Shown here: one piece after another, positions 24,772 to 33,457 of the stretch
How positions within the stretch are numbered: position 1 is the stretch's first letter
Layout of the letters: each line of letters begins with the position of its first letter
Assembly: GCA_039024435.1 (NCBI GenBank)
Contig: JBCCQH010000040.1
Coordinates: forward strand, 1-55,507
Reading direction: 5' to 3'
DNA length: 55,507 nt
From: JBCCQH01 sp039024435
GTDB taxonomy: Bacteria > Bacteroidota > Bacteroidia > J057 > JADKCL01
The notes under the pieces: model-generated
Databases searched by the model: none
Seen by the model: only the letters and a program-made list of their open reading frames with translations
Told to the model about the DNA's origin: nothing
Made by a program: the position numbers and the translations under genes

Positions 24772-25569
24772 TTATTTTTTCACTATGTATTCGTGCGACG
24801 ACAGGATGTCACACTTGTCTTTTCCAATTGCAACCGTGTGTTCGTAGTGCGCCGAGGGATGACCATCCGCCGTTACCACGGTCCAGCCATCCGATCCAAA
24901 TTTGATCTTCCGCCGCCCGAGGTTTACCATGGGCTCCACGGCGATCACCATGCCTTCTTTCAGCTTGGCACCGGACCGCCGACGACCGTAATTCGGTACT
25001 TCCGGTGGCTCGTGCAGGTTCTTTCCGATCCCATGCCCGACCATTTCCCGGACGATGGTATAACCATGCAACTCCACATGGCGCTGAATCGCATTGGAAA
25101 TATCGCCGAGATAGTTGCCTTCCACAGCTTTTTCCAATCCTTTGTAAAGCGACTCTTCCGTCACCCGCATCAGCCGTTTGCGCCGAGAATTCACTTCCCC
25201 GATCGCGAAGGTGTAAGCACAGTCACCGTAATAACCGTTCATGTACACCCCACAATCTACCGCCACAATATCTCCTTCGTCGAGGTACTTTTTTTCTCCG
25301 GGCATGCCGTGGACGATCTCGTCATTTACCGACACGCATAGTGTGTAGGGAAAAGGATCGGTATCCAGACTGCTGCGGTAATCCTTGAACGCGGGCACGC
25401 CACCGTGATCGCGAATGAACTCCTCAGCGCGGCGGTCCAGTGAGATCGTTTCCACACCGGGCTTGATCAACTTGGAGACCTCACCCAGCGTCTTTCCGAC
25501 CAACAAGGCACTCTCACGGATCAATTCGATCTCCTCTTGCGTCTTCAATATGACCTGCCCTACTGCCAT
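24772..25569 (-). CDS. map: Methionine aminopeptidase, type I
   Basis: 265 aa. Removes the initiator Met from nascent proteins. All five dimetal ligands are visible: VAVDCG and YGDCAYTF (two Asp), GHGIGKNLHEPP (His), VIAVEPM (Glu) and YEHTVAIG (Glu). The substrate His is in NDEIVHGMPG. No N-terminal zinc-finger extension. Lies between secY and infA, as usual in spc operons of this phylum. Confidence 0.97.
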   Translation of the reverse strand: MAVGQVILKTQEEIELIRESALLVGKTLGEVSKLIKPGVETISLDRRAEEFIRDHGGVPAFKDYRSSLDTDPFPYTLCVSVNDEIVHGMPGEKKYLDEGDIVAVDCGVYMNGYYGDCAYTFAIGEVNSRRKRLMRVTEESLYKGLEKAVEGNYLGDISNAIQRHVELHGYTIVREMVGHGIGKNLHEPPEVPNYGRRRSGAKLKEGMVIAVEPMVNLGRRKIKFGSDGWTVVTADGHPSAHYEHTVAIGKDKCDILSSHEYIVKK

Positions 25570-25572
25570 GCC

Positions 25573-26913
25573 TTATACGCTCACTCCCGGAGCCCCTTGA
25601 TTTTTGCGAATCCGCCCCTGCTTCATGAGACCATCGTAATGGCGCATGAGCAAGTAGCTTTCAATTTGCTGGAGCGTGTCGAGCACCACCCCAATCATAA
25701 TCAGCAGACTGGTCCCGCCGAAAAACTGGGCAAACGCTTGCGATACGCCCATGGCACTCGCAAATGCAGGGAAAACCGCAACAAACGCCAGCGCAATCGA
25801 GCCGGGAAGCGTAATCCGGGATAGGATTGTATCAATGTAATCAGCGGTCTTTTTCCCGGGTTTCACCCCCGGAATAAAACCTCCAGTTCTTTTCAAATTG
25901 TCAGCGATGTCGTTCGGATTGATGACAATCGCAGTATAGAAGTACGTAAATACGATGATCAGGAAGGCGAACACCATATTGTACAACACCCCGTTGATGT
26001 CACCAAAGGCGTTGCCGGTGGATGTCCAGAAGGAACTTTCCGGAAAGAAAGTCGCGATGGTCGCAGGAATGAACATGATCGACTGGGCAAAGATGATCGG
26101 CATGACACCGGAGGAATTCACCTTGAGCGGAATGTATTGGCGGGCATTGTTGGTCATGCCCCCGGCGATCCGGTTGCCCATCACCCGACGTGCGTAGTTG
26201 ATAGGGATTTTCCGGGTGGCCTGGGTCAGTGCGACCACCGCCATGGTGGCGACACCCAGCGCGATGAGTTCGACGAAGAACAGCATGGGTGTGTTCGAGC
26301 GAAATTCGTTGATGAGCGAACCCGGAAGCGCCGAGATAATACCGATGGCAATCAGCAAGGATACCCCATTTCCGACTCCATTGTCGGTGATGCGCTCACC
26401 CAACCAAACCAGGAACATCGTTCCGGCCGTCAGGATCAAAACCGCGGTCAACCAGAAAAACAAGTCCCCTTGGGGAACCGCCGTGGGATACATCGAACGC
26501 AGGTTCACCACGTATCCGGCCGATTGCCCGAGGGTAATCAGAACCGTCAGGTAGCGGGTCAATTGATTGATTTTCTTTTGCCCCGAATCACCTTCCCGTT
26601 GCAGCTTTTGAATGGAAGGCAATGCGGCCCCCAACAACTGCACGATAATGGATGCGGAGATGTACGGCATAATGCCCAGCGCAAAAATTGCGCCCCGAGC
26701 AAATGCGCCCCCCACAAACAGGTTGATGAAATCCAGAATCCCGCCGCCTTGACTGTTGTTAAAAGCGGCTTCGAGCTGAACCGAGTCGATTCCGGGCAGA
26801 ATGACGTAGCTACCCAACCGGAAAACACCAAGCAAAAGCAGCGTATAGATTATGCGCTGCCTCAGCTCTTCGATTTTCCAGATGTTCCTTAGTTTTTCTA
26901 TCAGATCCTTCAT
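25573..26913 (-). CDS. secY: Preprotein translocase subunit SecY
   Basis: 446 aa from ATG 26913 (MKDLIEKLRNIWKIEELRQR); the longer start at 26949 would overlap rplO. Ten membrane segments form the protein-conducting channel; the plug region GGGILDFINLFVGGAFARGA after TM1 and the R-rich cytosolic loops are typical. It exports unfolded proteins, including the lipoproteins and T9SS cargo of this window. Confidence 0.97.
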   Translation of the reverse strand: MKDLIEKLRNIWKIEELRQRIIYTLLLLGVFRLGSYVILPGIDSVQLEAAFNNSQGGGILDFINLFVGGAFARGAIFALGIMPYISASIIVQLLGAALPSIQKLQREGDSGQKKINQLTRYLTVLITLGQSAGYVVNLRSMYPTAVPQGDLFFWLTAVLILTAGTMFLVWLGERITDNGVGNGVSLLIAIGIISALPGSLINEFRSNTPMLFFVELIALGVATMAVVALTQATRKIPINYARRVMGNRIAGGMTNNARQYIPLKVNSSGVMPIIFAQSIMFIPATIATFFPESSFWTSTGNAFGDINGVLYNMVFAFLIIVFTYFYTAIVINPNDIADNLKRTGGFIPGVKPGKKTADYIDTILSRITLPGSIALAFVAVFPAFASAMGVSQAFAQFFGGTSLLIMIGVVLDTLQQIESYLLMRHYDGLMKQGRIRKNQGAPGVSV

Positions 26914-26914
26914 A

Positions 26915-27367
26915 TCAGACTTCGATGGCGGTACCTCCGGCTGCTTCAATCGCAGCTTTCGCCTTTTGGCTGAATTTATTCAATTTAATGGTAACGGCAG
27001 CACTGATCTCGCCTCGTCCGAGCACTTTCACTAAGTCGGTCTTTTTGGCGATAAAGCCATTCTCGACCAGAAAAGCATGATCAATCTCCGTTGTACCCGG
27101 GTGCGCTTCGAGCAACTTGCCAATCGCATCCAAATTCAGAGCTACGTATTCAACCCGGTTGCGGTTTTTAAAACCGAATTTCGGGACGCGGCGGTAGAGC
27201 GGCATCTGCCCACCTTCAAACCAGGGCCGGTACTTGTACCCGCTGCGGGACTGTGCACCTTTGTGGCCTTTGGTAGAAGTGCCTCCACGACCCGAACCTT
27301 GACCGCGTCCGATGCGCTTGACGTTCTTGGTGGAACCCTCTGCCGGCTTCAATGTATGCAGTTTCAT
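26915..27367 (-). CDS. rplO: 50S ribosomal protein L15
   Basis: 150 aa, with the Gly-rich tail GRGQGSGRGGTSTKGHKGAQ at about 22-41 that threads into 23S rRNA. Ends one base before secY starts. Confidence 0.97.
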   Translation of the reverse strand: MKLHTLKPAEGSTKNVKRIGRGQGSGRGGTSTKGHKGAQSRSGYKYRPWFEGGQMPLYRRVPKFGFKNRNRVEYVALNLDAIGKLLEAHPGTTEIDHAFLVENGFIAKKTDLVKVLGRGEISAAVTIKLNKFSQKAKAAIEAAGGTAIEV

Positions 27368-27371
27368 GGGA

Positions 27372-27551
27372 TTATGCCTCCTCTATTTTTACCAAGTGAC
27401 TTACAGCTTTGGCCATGCCAATGATCTGCGGCGTGGCGTTGTGGATCACCGTACGGTTGATCTTGCCCAAGCCCAGGGCCTCGATGGTATCCTTCTGCCG
27501 CTGGGGCCGATTGATCACGCTGCGTACCTGTGTGATTTTGATTTTGACCAT
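27372..27551 (-). CDS. rpmD: 50S ribosomal protein L30
   Basis: 59 aa from ATG 27551 (MVKIKITQVRSVINRP), with LGLGKINRTVIHNATPQIIG. The in-frame upstream ATG at 27617 lies inside rpsE and is rejected. Confidence 0.96.
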   Translation of the reverse strand: MVKIKITQVRSVINRPQRQKDTIEALGLGKINRTVIHNATPQIIGMAKAVSHLVKIEEA

Positions 27552-27555
27552 TGCT

Positions 27556-28101
27556 TTATCCGTTAAAGACCTTTTCCAGGTCAATTCCACGTTGCTTAGC
27601 GATCGCATAGGCGTCACGCATTTCCTTGAGGGCTTTCACTGTAGCCTTTACTACGTTGTGCGGATTCGAAGAACCGAGCGACTTGCCGATCACATCCTTG
27701 ACCCCGGCGGCTTCCAGAACCGCACGCATGGCGCCTCCGGCCAAAACCCCCGTACCGGGCGCCGCTGGCTTCAACAGCACCTTGGCGGCACCGTATTTCG
27801 TGAATGAAGCGTGGGGAATGGTTCCATTTTTGGTCAGAGGAACCTTTGTGAGATTCTTCTTGGCATCGTCAATACCCTTGGCGATGGAGTCGACAACTTC
27901 ATTGGCTTTTCCGAGGCCTTCGCCCACGGTGCCTTTGCCGTCCCCTACGACCACGATGGCCGCAAAGCTAAAGCGACGTCCACCTTTGACTACTTTTGCG
28001 ACCCGCTTGATCTTAACGACCTTTTCGTTGAGTTCTACGTCGCTACTTTTGACACGAGACCCCTTATTGTTGTCTCTGCGTCCTTTCATTGATTTCGCCA
28101 T
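27556..28101 (-). CDS. rpsE: 30S ribosomal protein S5
   Basis: 181 aa. Contains the dsRNA-binding-like start (VKGGRRFSFAAIVVVGDGKG) and GSSNPHNVVKATVKAL. S5 helps decode accurately and unwinds mRNA at the entry tunnel. Its start codon shares one base with the rplR stop (TAATG), suggesting coupled translation. Confidence 0.97.
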   Translation of the reverse strand: MAKSMKGRRDNNKGSRVKSSDVELNEKVVKIKRVAKVVKGGRRFSFAAIVVVGDGKGTVGEGLGKANEVVDSIAKGIDDAKKNLTKVPLTKNGTIPHASFTKYGAAKVLLKPAAPGTGVLAGGAMRAVLEAAGVKDVIGKSLGSSNPHNVVKATVKALKEMRDAYAIAKQRGIDLEKVFNG

Positions 28102-28466
28102 TAGAAGTTCAGTCCTCCTTCCCGTGCACCTTCAGCCAGCGCCTTTACGCGACCGTGGTAGTTAAATCCATTGCGGTCGAAAACTACTTTTTCGATTCCG
28201 GCATCTTTTGCGCGACGGGCGAGTTCGCGGCCTACGGCGCGGCTTGCTTCCGTCTTATTCACCGACGCTACTTGATCAGCGATATCTTTTGTTTTGGTAG
28301 AAGCATCTACCAAAGTCGCTTGCGTGTCGTCATTTATGATCTGAGCGTAGATCTCTTTGTTGCTCCGGAACACCGTCAGCCGAGGACGCTCATTCGTGCC
28401 CCGTACTCTTTTCCGAATTCCCGCTTTGATCTTCCGACGGCGGGCAACCTTTTTCGTAATTCCCAT
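28101..28466 (-). CDS. rplR: 50S ribosomal protein L18
   Basis: 121 aa with RPRLTVFRSNKEIYAQIIND and a C-terminal NGFNYHGRVKALAEGAREGG. Binds 5S rRNA with L5 (rplE, upstream in the same cluster). Confidence 0.97.
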   Translation of the reverse strand: MGITKKVARRRKIKAGIRKRVRGTNERPRLTVFRSNKEIYAQIINDDTQATLVDASTKTKDIADQVASVNKTEASRAVGRELARRAKDAGIEKVVFDRNGFNYHGRVKALAEGAREGGLNF

Positions 28467-28472
28467 AATTGA

Positions 28473-29030
28473 TTATGCTTTGGCGGCCGCCTTACCGGCT
28501 TTTCTTCTGACAATTTCACCTACGTAACGTACCCCTTTGCCTTTATAAGGCTCCGGCGGACGGAAACCGCGGATCTTGGAAGCGATGTGCCCGATGAGTT
28601 GCTTGTCGATTCCTTCCAGGGTAATCTTGGGTGGCGTACCTTTCTTCGTTTCGGTCGTCACCTTGATTTCTTTAGGGATCACGATGTAGATGAGGTGCGA
28701 GTACCCCAAGTTTAACTCGAGCAACTGCCCTTTAGCGTCCGCTTTGTAGCCGACTCCGCGGAGTTCAAGCTTCTTGGTGTAGCCTTCGCTCACCCCGATC
28801 ACGTTGTTGTAAAGCAACGAGCGGTACAAACCGTGGGCCGCCCGGTGGCGCTTTTGATCCGTAGGCCGGGAAACCGTGACCACATTCGCATCGACCTCGA
28901 CTTTCAAATCGGGATCGACCTGAACATTGAGTTCACCCTTGGGGCCTTTGGTGGTCGCAACATTGTTGCTGTCAACCGTGAGGGTGACTCCGGCGGGCAG
29001 GGTAATCGGCTTTTTTCCTATCCTTGACAT
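28473..29030 (-). CDS. rplF: 50S ribosomal protein L6
   Basis: 185 aa, MSRIGKKPITLPAGVTLTVD start and a RPPEPYKGKGVRYVGE C-terminal signature. L6 supports the factor-binding site where EF-G (fusA, same cluster) acts. Confidence 0.97.
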   Translation of the reverse strand: MSRIGKKPITLPAGVTLTVDSNNVATTKGPKGELNVQVDPDLKVEVDANVVTVSRPTDQKRHRAAHGLYRSLLYNNVIGVSEGYTKKLELRGVGYKADAKGQLLELNLGYSHLIYIVIPKEIKVTTETKKGTPPKITLEGIDKQLIGHIASKIRGFRPPEPYKGKGVRYVGEIVRRKAGKAAAKA

Positions 29031-29039
29031 CGCTTTCGA

Positions 29040-29438
29040 TTAATATACGTAACACAAAACTTCACCGCCGACATTCAGCGCACGCGCTTCCTTGTCCGTC
29101 ATAACCCCTTTCGGAGTGGAGACGATGGCGATGCCCAAGCCGTTGAGTACGCGAGGCATCGTCGCTACCCCGGAATACTTGCGCAGACCCGGCTTACTCA
29201 CCCGCTCCAGCGTGGTAATCGCCGACTTCTTGGTGATTTTATTGTACTTGAGGGCAATTTTGATCTTGCCCTGCAATCCATCGTCCATAAACTTGTACTT
29301 GGCAATGTAGCCTTTGTCGTACAGGACTTTGGTGATGGCGCGCTTGATGTTCGAACCAGGGATCTCCACTACGCGGTGGCCAGCGTTGATCGCATTGCGA
29401 ATGCGCGTCAGGTAATCTGCAATTGAATCAGTCGACAT
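29040..29438 (-). CDS. rpsH: 30S ribosomal protein S8
   Basis: 132 aa, with DSIADYLTRIRNAINAGHRV at the start and the STPKGVMTDKEARALNVGGE C-terminal signature. A primary 16S-binding protein and, in model bacteria, the spc-operon translational repressor; no target site was identified here. Confidence 0.97.
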   Translation of the reverse strand: MSTDSIADYLTRIRNAINAGHRVVEIPGSNIKRAITKVLYDKGYIAKYKFMDDGLQGKIKIALKYNKITKKSAITTLERVSKPGLRKYSGVATMPRVLNGLGIAIVSTPKGVMTDKEARALNVGGEVLCYVY

Positions 29439-29442
29439 AATC

Positions 29443-29712
29443 TTACCAGCTTGCTTTTTTCACACCAGGAATGCGGCCCGCCAATGCCAGGTCACGGAAC
29501 TTAATACGGGACACCCCAAACTTGCGGATGTATCCTTTCGGCCGGCCCGTAATCTTGCAACGGTTCTTCAAGCGAACCGGCGAAGAGTCGCGGGGCAACA
29601 GGGCCAGCGCCTGCCAATCACCGGCTTCTTTCAGTGCCTTACGCTTTTCGGCGTATTTGGCAACCATTTTTTCTCTCTTGCGTTGGCGCGCAATCACTGA
29701 TTTCTTCGACAT
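29443..29712 (-). CDS. rpsN: 30S ribosomal protein S14, zinc-free form
   Basis: 89 aa from ATG 29712 (MSKKSVIARQRKREKMVAKY); the extension to 29751 lies in rplE. The long form without CxxC motifs, ending RDLALAGRIPGVKKASW. Confidence 0.96.
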   Translation of the reverse strand: MSKKSVIARQRKREKMVAKYAEKRKALKEAGDWQALALLPRDSSPVRLKNRCKITGRPKGYIRKFGVSRIKFRDLALAGRIPGVKKASW

Positions 29713-29716
29713 TCTA

Positions 29717-30277
29717 TTATGACTTTTTTTGTCCCTGGAAAGGAAATCCAAATGCTTTGAGGAGCGCCAAACCTTCTTCGTCGGTTTTGGCGGAAGTTAC
29801 GATTGTGATGTCCAAACCGGAGATCCTATCGATTTTATCCACGTCAATTTCCGGGAAGATGATCTGTTCTTTGACTCCCATATTAAAGTTGCCGCGTCCG
29901 TCGAAAGACTTGGGGTTGATTCCGCGAAAGTCGCGGATCCGCGGGATAGCCACGTTGATCAAGCGATCCAGGAACTCGTACATGCGCTCCCGACGCAGGG
30001 TCACTCGGCAACCAATCGGCATGCCTTTGCGCAATTTAAAGTTCGAGATGTCTTTCTTCGACTTGGTGATAACGGCTTTCTGCCCGACAATCAAACCGAA
30101 TTCGTTGACCGCGGCTTCGAGCACTTTTTTATCCGCGATGGCATCGCCCAAACCGCGGGAAAGGCAGATCTTTTCGATCTCCGGAACTTGCATGCTTGAT
30201 TTGTACTCAAACTGCTTCATGAGTTCGGGAGCGACCCGCTCTTTGTAATCTGTGTATAGTCTGGCCTCGTATCCCAT
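29717..30277 (-). CDS. rplE: 50S ribosomal protein L5
   Basis: 186 aa with VPEIEKICLSRGLGDA, GCRVTLRRERMYEFLDRLI and IPRIRDFRGI. Binds 5S rRNA at the central protuberance. Two bases from rplX. Confidence 0.97.
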   Translation of the reverse strand: MGYEARLYTDYKERVAPELMKQFEYKSSMQVPEIEKICLSRGLGDAIADKKVLEAAVNEFGLIVGQKAVITKSKKDISNFKLRKGMPIGCRVTLRRERMYEFLDRLINVAIPRIRDFRGINPKSFDGRGNFNMGVKEQIIFPEIDVDKIDRISGLDITIVTSAKTDEEGLALLKAFGFPFQGQKKS

Positions 30278-30278
30278 C

Positions 30279-30644
30279 TTACTTAATGATTTCGCCTGAT
30301 TTTTTGCTTACCCGAACCCAGCCGTTCTCGGTCTTTTGCCGCCCGATGCGGGTCGGCTCCCCGGACTTAGGGTCGAGCAACTGAAGGTTGGAGACGTGGA
30401 TCGTACCTTCGGTTTCGATGATCGAACCTTGGGGATTTTGCTGATCCGGCTTGCGGTGCTTGGTCACCAAAGCTACTCCTTCCACAATCGCCCGGCTGAT
30501 CAATTCGCCGGTGCGCTTATCGGTCTTGTGCACGATCTGAAGGACTTTGCCCGTTTTACCCCGCTCTTTTCCCGCGATGATCCGGACTTCGTCTCCTTTT
30601 TTGACGTGCAGCTTAGGCCGCTTATTGAATTTCCTTCTGGACAT
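30279..30644 (-). CDS. rplX: 50S ribosomal protein L24
   Basis: 121 aa. KOW motif KKGDEVRIIAGKERGKTGKV at about 15-34, plus a C-terminal block GEPTRIGRQKTENGWVRVSK. An early 23S assembly initiator. Confidence 0.97.
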   Translation of the reverse strand: MSRRKFNKRPKLHVKKGDEVRIIAGKERGKTGKVLQIVHKTDKRTGELISRAIVEGVALVTKHRKPDQQNPQGSIIETEGTIHVSNLQLLDPKSGEPTRIGRQKTENGWVRVSKKSGEIIK

Positions 30645-30655
30645 GATTCTTTCAG

Positions 30656-31024
30656 TTAAAGCACCTCTGGTGCCAGCGATACGATCTTCATGTAATTTTT
30701 CTCTCGCAACTCTCGGGCTACCGGCCCAAAAATGCGGGTGCCCCGGGGTTCTCCTTCGGGACTGATCAACACAGCCGCATTGTCATCGAAACGAATATAG
30801 GAGCCGTCTTTCCGGCGGACTTCTTTTTTCGTACGCACGACCACGGCCCGGACAATATCGCCTTTTTTGACGTTTGCGTTGGGGTCAGCAGCTTTCACCG
30901 TGCAGATGATACGGTCTCCGACGCGGGCGTACCGCCGCTTTGTACCACCGAGGACCCGAATCACGAGCACCTTCTTGGCGCCACTGTTGTCGGCTACGTT
31001 GAGTCTGGATTCCTGTTGTACCAT
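30656..31024 (-). CDS. rplN: 50S ribosomal protein L14
   Basis: 122 aa, MVQQESRLNVADNSGAKKVL start, and GTRIFGPVARELREKNYMKI near the end. At the subunit interface. Confidence 0.98.
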   Translation of the reverse strand: MVQQESRLNVADNSGAKKVLVIRVLGGTKRRYARVGDRIICTVKAADPNANVKKGDIVRAVVVRTKKEVRRKDGSYIRFDDNAAVLISPEGEPRGTRIFGPVARELREKNYMKIVSLAPEVL

Positions 31025-31027
31025 TGC

Positions 31028-31315
31028 TTACTTAGCTTTTTCGATGATTTCTACCAGGCGCCAGCGTTTATTTTTGCTGAGCGGCCGCGTTTCCATGATG
31101 CGCACCAAATCGCCTACTCCCGCTTGATTTTCTTCATCGTGGGCCATCAGCTTGGTGGACTTCTTCACGAACTTACCGTAGATCGGGTGCTTCACTTTTC
31201 GTTCCACCACAACGGTAATGGACTTGCTCATTGCGTTGCTGGACACCAACCCGATCCGCTCTTTGCGCATACTCCGCACTGCCTCCGGGGTCGTATTGTT
31301 ATTTTCCGTGCTCAT
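31028..31315 (-). CDS. rpsQ: 30S ribosomal protein S17
   Basis: 95 aa: the OB-fold core VSSNAMSKSITVVVERKVKH and GDLVRIMETRPLSKNKRWRL is preceded by a family-variable 20-residue polar N-terminus. The start at 31315 fits the spacing to rpmC (6 bases). Confidence 0.96.
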   Translation of the reverse strand: MSTENNNTTPEAVRSMRKERIGLVSSNAMSKSITVVVERKVKHPIYGKFVKKSTKLMAHDEENQAGVGDLVRIMETRPLSKNKRWRLVEIIEKAK

Positions 31316-31321
31316 CCTCTT

Positions 31322-31537
31322 TTATTGATTCTGGTTTTCTTTTGCTGCCGCGGCTTCACGCTCGGTGAGGATGGTCCTCATGCGGGCGATCACGCGCTTC
31401 ATGTTGCGGATTTTGGCCGGGCTTTCGATCTCCGAGATTGCGTGGTTGAAGTACATCTTCTGCAACAACTGCTGATCCTCAACGAGGCGGGCCTCAATTT
31501 CCGGAGTAGTAAGATCCCTGATTTCGCTAGCTTTCAT
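31322..31537 (-). CDS. rpmC: 50S ribosomal protein L29
   Basis: 71 aa, with MKASEIRDLTTPEIEARLVE and IRNMKRVIARMRTILTERE. Sits at the peptide exit tunnel, near the SecY and signal-recognition docking site. Confidence 0.96.
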   Translation of the reverse strand: MKASEIRDLTTPEIEARLVEDQQLLQKMYFNHAISEIESPAKIRNMKRVIARMRTILTEREAAAAKENQNQ

Positions 31538-31540
31538 GGC

Positions 31541-31960
31541 TTATTCCTGATAATCTTTGCGGACGACGAATTTGACTTTCACCGGAAGCTTTTGCGCTCC
31601 GAGGCGCATGGCTTCCCGCGCGGTTTCCAGGGTTACCCCCTCAGCTTCGAAGATGATGCGGCCCGGCTCTACCGGTGCCGCCCAGTATTCGGGCGACCCC
31701 TTGCCTTTCCCCATCCGTACTTCGGCCGGCTTCTTCGTAATCGGCTTGGCCGGGAAGATCCGAATCCACACTTTACCTTCCCGCTTCATCCGACGGGTAA
31801 TCGCCTGACGGGCGGCTTCAAGCTGGCGGCTGGTGATGAAGGCCGGCTCCAGGACCTTGATTCCGAAAGATCCAAAGGCAATCTGGTTTCCCCGCTGCGC
31901 ATTGCCTTTGATGCGCCCTTTTTGGTGTCTCCGGAATTTTGTTCTCTTAGGTAAAAGCAT
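31541..31960 (-). CDS. rplP: 50S ribosomal protein L16
   Basis: 139 aa, MLLPKRTKFRRHQKGRIKGN start and a GKGKGSPEYWAAPVEPGRII core. Contacts the A-site tRNA elbow. Confidence 0.97.
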   Translation of the reverse strand: MLLPKRTKFRRHQKGRIKGNAQRGNQIAFGSFGIKVLEPAFITSRQLEAARQAITRRMKREGKVWIRIFPAKPITKKPAEVRMGKGKGSPEYWAAPVEPGRIIFEAEGVTLETAREAMRLGAQKLPVKVKFVVRKDYQE

Positions 31961-31989
31961 CGTCGTATCGCTTTTTTTATTTCTTCACT

Positions 31990-32697
31990 TTAGTTTCTAC
32001 GGCCACCGCGGCGTCCACCGCGTTTTCCACCCCGCTTCGAGTCTCCTCCCGTATTCGGCGAGAGATCGACTTTGCCAAACAGCTCACCTTTGAAGATCCA
32101 CACCTTCACACCGATAACCCCGTAAATGGTCTTGGAAACGGTGAGCGCATAATCGATGTCGGCACGCAAGGTCTGCAGCGGAATGCGACCTTCTTTGTAT
32201 TGCTCAGTACGGGCCATTTCCACCCCACCGAGGCGTCCGGAGCACATGATTTTGCATCCTTCTGCCCCCATCCGCATAGTCGATGCCAGTGCGGTCTTCA
32301 TGGCGCGGCGGAAAGAAATCCGTGCTTTAAGTTGGTTGCCGATGGCTTCTCCCACCAGCTTCGCGTCCAGTTCCGGACGCTTGATTTCGTAAATATTGAT
32401 CTGAACGTCTTTGTTGGTCAGTTTTTTGATTTCCTCTTTGAGGCTATCGACTTCCTGACCACCGCGTCCGATCACAATACCGGGACGAGAAGTATGAATG
32501 GTAATCGTGATGCGCTTTAGCGTGCGCTCGATTACGATTTTGGAGATCCCACCGCGCGAAATCCGCGCGTTCAGGTAGGTACGGATATTTTCATCCTCGA
32601 TCAGCTTGTCGGCGTAGTCGTTTCCGCCGTACCAATTCGATTCCCATCCCTTCGAGATGCCCAATCTAAGTCCTATCGGATGTGTTTTCTGTCCCAT
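31990..32697 (-). CDS. rpsC: 30S ribosomal protein S3
   Basis: 235 aa. KH domain with HTSRPGIVIGRGGQEVDSLK (GXXG loop), a C-terminal S3 domain (GRLGGVEMARTEQYKEGRIP), and a Gly/Arg-rich tail GGDSKRGGKRGGRRGGRRN. Part of the mRNA entry helicase. Confidence 0.97.
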   Translation of the reverse strand: MGQKTHPIGLRLGISKGWESNWYGGNDYADKLIEDENIRTYLNARISRGGISKIVIERTLKRITITIHTSRPGIVIGRGGQEVDSLKEEIKKLTNKDVQINIYEIKRPELDAKLVGEAIGNQLKARISFRRAMKTALASTMRMGAEGCKIMCSGRLGGVEMARTEQYKEGRIPLQTLRADIDYALTVSKTIYGVIGVKVWIFKGELFGKVDLSPNTGGDSKRGGKRGGRRGGRRN

Positions 32698-32700
32698 TAT

Positions 32701-33162
32701 TTATTCGTCAAAGTCATCTTTGGTATCCAAAATCAACGTCACGTGGCTGCTACGCTTGCGAATTCGGTGTGCCCGTCCTTGCGGTGCCGGCTGAAAACGC
32801 TTCAAAGTACGTCCCGCATTGACGTAGGCTCCGCTGATGTACAACTCACCTTCACCGATGCGCACCCCCTCGTTCTTGGCTTCCCAGTTGGCGATTGCCG
32901 ACAAGAGGAGCTTCCGAACCGGGGCCGCCCCCGCTTTGGGAGTAAATTTGAGCACGTTCAAGGCATGCTCGACTTCCATACCGCGGATCAGATCGATTAC
33001 CATACGCATTTTTCGCGTAGCAATCGTGCTGTTGCGCAGGGTAGCGGAGACCTCATTCGCCCGCGCGTCTTTCATCGCTTGAGCGGCAGCCCGCTTGCGC
33101 TTGGGGCCTTTTTCGATCTGCTGATCGACTTTCTCTTTCCGCGTCAGTTTTTTCTCAGCCAT
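32701..33162 (-). CDS. rplV: 50S ribosomal protein L22
   Basis: 153 aa. The L22 core begins at about SATLRNSTIATRKMRMVIDL and ends KRFQPAPQGRAHRIRKRSSH. A basic N-terminal extension of about 40 residues (KKLTRKEKVDQQIEKGPKRK) precedes it. Lines the exit tunnel where macrolides bind nearby. Confidence 0.96.
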   Translation of the reverse strand: MAEKKLTRKEKVDQQIEKGPKRKRAAAQAMKDARANEVSATLRNSTIATRKMRMVIDLIRGMEVEHALNVLKFTPKAGAAPVRKLLLSAIANWEAKNEGVRIGEGELYISGAYVNAGRTLKRFQPAPQGRAHRIRKRSSHVTLILDTKDDFDE

Positions 33163-33165
33163 CGT

Positions 33166-33447
33166 TTATCGTCTCCCTTTGTCTTTTTTGGATCCGGCAT
33201 GTCCCCGAAAGGTCCGAGTCGGTGCAAATTCACCCAGTTTGTGTCCCACCATATTTTCGGTGATGTAGACCGGGATGAATTTATTGCCGTTGTGAACCGT
33301 GACCGTATGCCCTACGAAATCCGGAGAAATCATTGACCGACGGGCCCACGTTTTGATTGCTTTCTTTTGACCCTTGTCGTTCATCTTCAGAATCTTCTGC
33401 TCGAGCTTAGGATCAATGAATGGACCTTTTTTAAGTGATCTGGCCAT
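33166..33447 (-). CDS. rpsS: 30S ribosomal protein S19
   Basis: 93 aa, MARSLKKGPFIDPKLEQKIL start and VGHKLGEFAPTRTFRGHAG. In the 30S head, paired with S13. Confidence 0.97.
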   Translation of the reverse strand: MARSLKKGPFIDPKLEQKILKMNDKGQKKAIKTWARRSMISPDFVGHTVTVHNGNKFIPVYITENMVGHKLGEFAPTRTFRGHAGSKKDKGRR

Positions 33448-33457
33448 GCTTTATCGC